DNA from: Luteibacter aegosomatissinici
Lineage (GTDB): Bacteria; Pseudomonadota; Gammaproteobacteria; Xanthomonadales; Rhodanobacteraceae
Direction: 5' to 3'
Length of the DNA: 64,000 nucleotides
Assembly (NCBI RefSeq): GCF_023078495.1
Contig: NZ_CP095742.1
Span: 3,286,001-3,350,000, forward strand
In this document: positions 60,077-64,000 of the stretch, piece after piece
How positions within the stretch are numbered: position 1 is the stretch's first letter
How the letters are laid out: the number at the start of each line of letters is the position of its first letter
The notes under the pieces: generated by a model
The model's database searches: none
What the model saw: only the letters and a program-made list of their open reading frames with translations
Told to the model about the DNA's origin: nothing
Position numbers and translations under genes: made by a program

Positions 60077-60904
60077 TTAGCTGAAGCTGTGTTCGGGGCC
60101 GGGGAACGCCCCCGCCCTTACGTCATCCGCGTACGCGCGGATCGCTGCCGGAATGGAATCACGTCCGGCGAGGAAATCCTTGGAGAACTTCGGCCGCTTA
60201 CCGGGGGTAAGGCCGAGCATGTCGTACACGACCAGCACCTGCCCGTCGCAATCCACGCCCGCCCCGATACCGATCACGGGGATCGAAAGCGCCTTCGTGA
60301 TGCGTTCGGTCAGCGCAGAGGGCACGCATTCGAGGACAAGCAAATCGGCACCCGCCGCCTCAACGGCCTTCGCATCGGCGAAAAGCTTGTCGGCCGCGTC
60401 TTCCGTCTTGCCCTGCACCTTGTAGCCGCCGAACTTGTTCACGGACTGCGGGGTGAGACCCAGGTGGCTGCACACGGGAATATCCCGCTCAGCCAGCGCC
60501 GAAATCACCTCACAGATGCGGCCAGCGCCCTCGATCTTGACCATGGCGGCGCCGCCCTGCGCGACGAGCCGCGTGGCGGCCTCCATCGCGGCAGGCACAT
60601 CGCGATCGCTCATGAACGGCAGGTCGGCCACCAGCAACGTGGCGGAAAGACCGCGCGCCACGGCAGCGGTGTGGTAGACCATTTCATCGACCGTGACCGG
60701 TAGCGTGCTCGACCTGCCCTGCACCACCATGCCGAGGGAGTCACCCACCAGGGCGACATCGACCCCGGCGGATTCCAGTTGCGCGGCAAAACTCGCATCG
60801 TAGGCGGTGAGCATCACGATCTTCCGGCCTTCGGCTTTCATTGCCTTCAGGCCCGGCACGGTCACCGGCTTACGCGCCGGCGCACTCGTTTTTTCGACGT
60901 ACAC
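60077..60904 (-). CDS. panB: 3-methyl-2-oxobutanoate hydroxymethyltransferase
   Basis: PanB adds a hydroxymethyl group to 2-oxoisovalerate to give ketopantoate. The 275-residue TIM-barrel enzyme shows [24 protein letters not shown] (metal-binding Asp), [20 protein letters not shown] and the C-terminal [20 protein letters not shown]. It is the first pan gene, 69 bases after folK. Confidence 0.96.
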   Translation of the reverse strand: MYVEKTSAPARKPVTVPGLKAMKAEGRKIVMLTAYDASFAAQLESAGVDVALVGDSLGMVVQGRSSTLPVTVDEMVYHTAAVARGLSATLLVADLPFMSDRDVPAAMEAATRLVAQGGAAMVKIEGAGRICEVISALAERDIPVCSHLGLTPQSVNKFGGYKVQGKTEDAADKLFADAKAVEAAGADLLVLECVPSALTERITKALSIPVIGIGAGVDCDGQVLVVYDMLGLTPGKRPKFSKDFLAGRDSIPAAIRAYADDVRAGAFPGPEHSFS

Positions 60905-60973
60905 GCTCTTGTCGCCTCGTTGGGTGAAACGGGAATTGTCCGCCTGATTGGCCCGGGGCTCAAGGAACCCGGA

Positions 60974-61459
60974 TCAGGCGAGGGGGATGCATTCAGCCGA
61001 ATCCACGCCGGCCAGCAGATCGGCGACCTTGCCTTGCCCCGCCAGCATGGCTCCAGGAGCGATGTCCGCCAGGGGCAGCAGGACGAAAGCCCGCTCGGGG
61101 ATCCGCGGGTGAGGCACCACGAGGCGTTCGTCGTGGATCACGGTGTCGCCATAGGCCAGCAGGTCCAGGTCGAGCGTGCGAGGGCCCCAGCGCTCGCCAT
61201 CACGCACGCGGCCGAACGAACGCTCGGTCGCCAGCAAGGCATCGAGCAGGCCGTGGGCGTCCAGGGAGGTCTCCACGGCGATGGCCGCATTGATGAAATC
61301 CGGCTGGTCCAGGTTGCCCCAGGGGGGCGTGCGGTAGAACCGCGACCTCGCGACGACACGAATGCCCGGCGTTCCGTCCAGGGCGTCGATCGCGGCACCG
61401 AGCCGCGACCGCACGTCACCCAGGTTCCCGCCCAGGCCGATCAGGGCAACGACGCTCAC
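60974..61459 (-). CDS. folK: Hydroxymethyldihydropterin pyrophosphokinase
   Basis: FolK transfers pyrophosphate from ATP to 6-hydroxymethyl-7,8-dihydropterin in folate synthesis. The 161 residues start VVALIGLGGNLGD and show FYRTPPWGN, RWGPRTLDLDLLAYGD (HPPK signature) and PHPRIPERAFVLLPL. The GTG start at 61459 overlaps the pcnB stop by four bases, the same pair as in E. coli. Confidence 0.95.
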   Translation of the reverse strand: MSVVALIGLGGNLGDVRSRLGAAIDALDGTPGIRVVARSRFYRTPPWGNLDQPDFINAAIAVETSLDAHGLLDALLATERSFGRVRDGERWGPRTLDLDLLAYGDTVIHDERLVVPHPRIPERAFVLLPLADIAPGAMLAGQGKVADLLAGVDSAECIPLA

Positions 61460-62790
61460 GCCCCGCCCGCGTCGCCCTTGCCACCCCGCGTGGGCTTGCG
61501 CCGGCGGCGGCGTTTTCGCGCCGGTGCCGTGGCGGCCACGGTGCTGCCGTCGTTCGTCGGCACACCGCCCCCGCCCAGGGCGGCCGCCAGCATCTCCGGC
61601 GGCAACTGCTGAGCGTGCGCCCACCACTCACCCAGCTCGCGCATGCGCGGGGATTCGTGGGCGCGCAGCAGCAGGAAATCGAATGCGGCACGGAAGCGCG
61701 GGTGCGACATCAGGCGGAACACGCGCTTACGGTGGATCTGCTCGAAGCGCGGCTGCAGCGCCCAGATCTCTTCCATGGTGAACGTAAAACGGCGCGGGAT
61801 GGCGACGCGCTGGCACTGTTCACCCACCACGTGCACGGCAGCGCGCTGCCATGCCTCATTCATTTCAAAACCTTGCGCCATCCAGCCGTGGGCCTGATCG
61901 CGCACCTCGCCCCATAGCAATACCGCATAGAGGAACGCCGGGGTAACCGACTTGCCTTCAGCGATCCGGGCATCCGTGTTGGCCAGGCCCTGCTCCACCA
62001 GCGCACGCAACGCGTTGTCACCGCGCTCCAGCGCGCGGGCGGTCGCTGGAAACAGGAACTCAAGCAAACCGCAGGCTTCGAGCATCTTGAAGCTCTTCAG
62101 CCCATGGCCCGCGAGAAACAGTTTCAACGACTCGTCGAACAGGCGGGCGGGCGAGGCTTCTGTCAGCAGGTGCCCCAGCTTCTTGAACGGTGCGGACGCC
62201 GACGGCGCGATGGTGAAGCCCAGCTTGGCCGCGAGACGCGCTGCACGCAGCATGCGCACGGGATCTTCGCGATAGCGCTGCTCAGGATCACCGATAAGCC
62301 GCATGGTGCGGTCTTCCAGGTCCTGCATGCCGCCCACGTAATCGCGAACGCTGAAATCGGCGATGTCGTAATAAAGGGCGTTGACCCGGAAGTCGCGGCG
62401 TACCGCATCTTCCTCGATCGTCCCCCAGATGTTGTCGCGGACGATTCGGCCATCGACGATGTGCCGGTCACCCTCACCCTCGGCCCCCTCCTCACCCGTA
62501 CCACGGAAGGTGGCAACCTCGATGATCTCGGGGCCGAACACGACGTGGGCGAGCCGGAAGCGACGGCCAATCAACCGGCAGTTGCGGAACAGCCCTTTCA
62601 CCTCTTCCGGCGTGGCGTTGGTCGCCACGTCGAAATCCTTGGGGTGGCCGCCCAGCAGTAGGTCGCGCACGGCACCGCCCACCAGGTACGCGGCGAACCC
62701 GGCGTCATGCAGTCGGTAAAGCACGCGCAACGCGGCTTTGCTGATGTTCTTGCGGGAAATGGAGTGCTGTTCGCGCGGGATGATTCGCAT
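61456..62790 (-). CDS. pcnB: Poly(A) polymerase I
   Basis: PcnB adds poly(A) tails that mark RNAs for decay. The 444 residues include the nucleotidyltransferase motif LVGGAVRDLLLGGHPKDFDVAT, FRNCRLIGRRFRLAHVVF, EEDAVRRDFRVNALYYD and the RNA-binding helical region. The C-terminus is very basic (RKRRRRRKPTRGGKG). The family resembles CCA-adding enzymes, but the ISRKNISKAALRVLYRLHDAG start and the folK neighbour favour PcnB. ATG 62790 is used. Confidence 0.95.
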   Translation of the reverse strand: MRIIPREQHSISRKNISKAALRVLYRLHDAGFAAYLVGGAVRDLLLGGHPKDFDVATNATPEEVKGLFRNCRLIGRRFRLAHVVFGPEIIEVATFRGTGEEGAEGEGDRHIVDGRIVRDNIWGTIEEDAVRRDFRVNALYYDIADFSVRDYVGGMQDLEDRTMRLIGDPEQRYREDPVRMLRAARLAAKLGFTIAPSASAPFKKLGHLLTEASPARLFDESLKLFLAGHGLKSFKMLEACGLLEFLFPATARALERGDNALRALVEQGLANTDARIAEGKSVTPAFLYAVLLWGEVRDQAHGWMAQGFEMNEAWQRAAVHVVGEQCQRVAIPRRFTFTMEEIWALQPRFEQIHRKRVFRLMSHPRFRAAFDFLLLRAHESPRMRELGEWWAHAQQLPPEMLAAALGGGGVPTNDGSTVAATAPARKRRRRRKPTRGGKGDAGGA

Positions 62791-62952
62791 ACCGTGCGGA
62801 ACCTCGCCCCTTGATTCGGAATTCAAGCGGTTGGTGTCCTGGCGGGCGCCTTGGCGCCCGGGCAAGTGGCTGCCCCCACCGGCGGCCGGTGTCGGGATGA
62901 ACGGGCCAAATGTAACGAATTCGACCCAATCCGACGAGCGGCTGCAAAGACG

Positions 62953-62980
62953 TTGCCAGGCGGCGGAATTCGGATATACT
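62953..62980 (+). promoter_or_regulatory. Promoter of tRNA-Glu(CTC)
   Basis: TTGCCA, a 16-base spacer and TATACT form a strong promoter about 29 bases before the tRNA. A GC-rich AGCGCGC discriminator after the -10 is typical of stringently controlled stable-RNA promoters. Confidence 0.7.
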
Positions 62981-63008
62981 AGCGCGCTTCGTACGTCTCG
63001 TACGACCC

Positions 63009-63084
63009 GCTCCCTTCGTCTAGTGGTCTAGGACACGGCCCTCTCAAGGCTGGAACACGAGTTCGAACCTCGTAGGGAGCGCCA
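63009..63084 (+). tRNA. tRNA-Glu(CTC)
   Basis: Cloverleaf with acceptor GCTCCCT/AGGGAGC, anticodon loop CTCTCAA (CTC), T-arm ACGAGTTCGAACCTCGT and encoded CCA. Confidence 0.96.
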
Positions 63085-63112
63085 CTTTCCTCTTCGGCGC
63101 CGAACCGTTCGC

Positions 63113-63436
63113 ATGACCTTTGTCGTTACCGACAACTGCATCAAGTGCAAGTACACGGACTGCGTCGAGGTTTGCCCCGTGGATGCCTTCCACGAAGGCC
63201 CGAACTTCCTGGTCATCAATCCGGACGAGTGCATCGACTGCACCCTCTGTGAGCCGGAATGCCCCATCAACGCGATCTACCCCGAGGACGATGTCCCCGC
63301 CGGGCAGGAGCCGTTCGTGGCGCTGAATGCCGAGCTGTCGAAGGATTGGCCGGTGATCACCGAGCGCAAGGATGGCATGCCGGACGCGAAGGACTGGGAA
63401 AACAAACCCAACAAGATCGAGCTGCTGCAGAAGTAG
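63113..63436 (+). CDS. fdxA: Seven-iron ferredoxin
   Basis: This 107-residue ferredoxin would hold one [3Fe-4S] and one [4Fe-4S] cluster. The cysteine pattern is C9-x2-C-x4-C-x3-CP ([14 protein letters not shown]) followed by [12 protein letters not shown], with a C-terminal extension, as in Azotobacter ferredoxin I and FdxA. It begins 28 bases after tRNA-Glu with no terminator between and no strong ribosome site, so it may be read from the tRNA promoter. A strong terminator follows. The electron partner is not shown by context. Confidence 0.93.
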   Translation: MTFVVTDNCIKCKYTDCVEVCPVDAFHEGPNFLVINPDECIDCTLCEPECPINAIYPEDDVPAGQEPFVALNAELSKDWPVITERKDGMPDAKDWENKPNKIELLQK

Positions 63437-63444
63437 GCTCCGAC

Positions 63445-63471
63445 AAAAAAAGGCCCCGCGGGGCCTTTTTT
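63445..63471 (+). terminator. Terminator of fdxA
   Basis: GGCCCC-GC-GGGGCC flanked by seven A and six T, nine bases after the fdxA stop. Confidence 0.88.
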
Positions 63472-63518
63472 GTTCTCCACGCCCGGCTTCTCCTGTGCGC
63501 CCCGCTCCTACAGAGGAT

Positions 63519-63546
63519 AAAAAAAGGCGCCCGATTGGGCGCCTTT
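63519..63546 (-). terminator. Terminator of bamC
   Basis: AAAGGCGCCC pairs with GGGCGCCTTT across GATT; the plus-strand A-run gives the T-run for the bamC transcript. Confidence 0.88.
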
Positions 63547-63567
63547 CGTTTGCAGCGAAACCAGGGC

Positions 63568-64000
63568 TTACTTGACGCCGAGGCGCGCCTTCAGCGAATC
63601 GATGACGCGACGCACGCCGCCTGCATCGCCCTGCGCACGCACCTCGGAGCCAGCGCCGCTGGCGTTGACCGTGAGCACCACCGGGTGCTTGTTGCCACCC
63701 TGCTGCGCGGCCTGCGGGCCGCCTTCGATCGCTGCATCGGGGTTCTTGTCGCTGCCGCCGAACATGCGCTTGAAGAAGCCACGCTTCTGTTCCGGCGCAC
63801 CCGAGGTCGCTGCGATCTGGAACGTGTGGGTATCGTCGTCATGCGCCGTCACGGTACCGACATCGCCAACCGCCAGCACTTCGCCGATGCGCTTGTAGGC
63901 CGCATCGGGGGCATCGGACAGGATGAAGCCATCCGAAACCGGGGCGGCGGCGGGAGCACCCGTGCCGGCGGCGTTACCCGACGCAGAGCCGGCATCCGGA
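63568..64000 (-). CDS. bamC: Outer membrane assembly factor BamC (5' end outside window)
   Basis: The visible C-terminal 143 residues keep an open frame to the window edge. They match the second helix-grip domain of BamC: GFILSDAPDAAYKRIGEVLA, an FQIA strand, then FFKRMFGG, and VVLTVNASGAGSEVRA leading to a final helix VRRVIDSLKARL. BamC is a lipoprotein of the BAM complex that inserts outer membrane proteins. A Pro/Gly/Ala linker starts the visible part. The lipobox lies outside the window. The usual partner dapA cannot be seen. Confidence 0.75.
   Translation of the reverse strand, partial: PDAGSASGNAAGTGAPAAAPVSDGFILSDAPDAAYKRIGEVLAVGDVGTVTAHDDDTHTFQIAATSGAPEQKRGFFKRMFGGSDKNPDAAIEGGPQAAQQGGNKHPVVLTVNASGAGSEVRAQGDAGGVRRVIDSLKARLGVK

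Noticed and set aside
61456-62790. Calling this gene a CCA-adding enzyme
   Set aside because: The N-terminal pattern, basic tail and folK neighbour fit PcnB better, and tRNAs here already encode CCA.

Overview
The window is one continuous piece of a GC-rich gammaproteobacterial chromosome. Most genes are housekeeping genes whose order is shared with other Gammaproteobacteria, and several traits point to Xanthomonadales, probably Rhodanobacteraceae (Luteibacter/Dyella-like): FabV as enoyl-ACP reductase, a Kdo kinase gene divergent from a family 9 glycosyltransferase, a YqaA protein between pcm and nlpD, many GTG starts, and dispersed REP-like repeats of the form atcgcgcgcaagcgcgctcc. The taxonomic placement is inference from gene content, not a search result.

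Layout. 1-4438: a MoxR ATPase (5' end outside the window), a DUF58 protein and a TgpA-type transglutaminase in an overlapping operon, then a Slp lipoprotein. 4488-7915 (minus): tRNA-Ser(GGA), 4.5S SRP RNA, dnaX, ybaB, recR and hinT. 8028-11038: metallo-hydrolase and kdkA, divergent from a heptosyltransferase-type gene, plus a DUF6165 protein; this is a lipopolysaccharide-core neighbourhood. 11124-16420: Nramp transporter, small hypotheticals, methyltransferase, MgtC-type protein, coiled-coil membrane protein, tRNA-Ser(CGA) and a PP2C phosphatase. 16526-20614: dnaQ, rnhA and a methyltransferase, divergent from gloB and mltD. 20702-30899 (minus): fabV, ppiD, tRNA-Asp, tRNA-Val, hupB, lon, clpX, clpP and tig, a protein folding and proteolysis block. 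31074-32991: soxR divergent from an MFS transporter, with a SoxR-like operator between them.

33062-34290 is a small accessory islet. It holds three small single-span membrane proteins with the same layout (charged helix, aromatic-Tyr-Pro motif, transmembrane helix) and ends at the 3' end of tRNA-Leu(TAG). This is the least explained part of the window and the best candidate for an undescribed system. 34570-36900: an EptA-type lipid A phosphoethanolamine transferase and a five-gene tRNA array with its own promoter and terminator.

37240-41534: ftsH-rlmE divergent from yhbY, an Mth938-like gene and a panE-type reductase. 41610-53000: nlpD, yqaA, pcm, surE, smr, truD, mgtE, ispF, ispD, ftsB, eno, a small membrane protein and pyrG. 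52951-58477: aminopeptidase P, parE and pgi. 58697-62790: panD, panC, panB, folK and pcnB. The right edge has tRNA-Glu(CTC), fdxA and the 3' part of bamC.

No rRNA operon, CRISPR array, insertion sequence, transposase, integrase or recognisable prophage structural gene is visible. Start codons were chosen from Shine-Dalgarno position, overlap with the upstream gene and family length.
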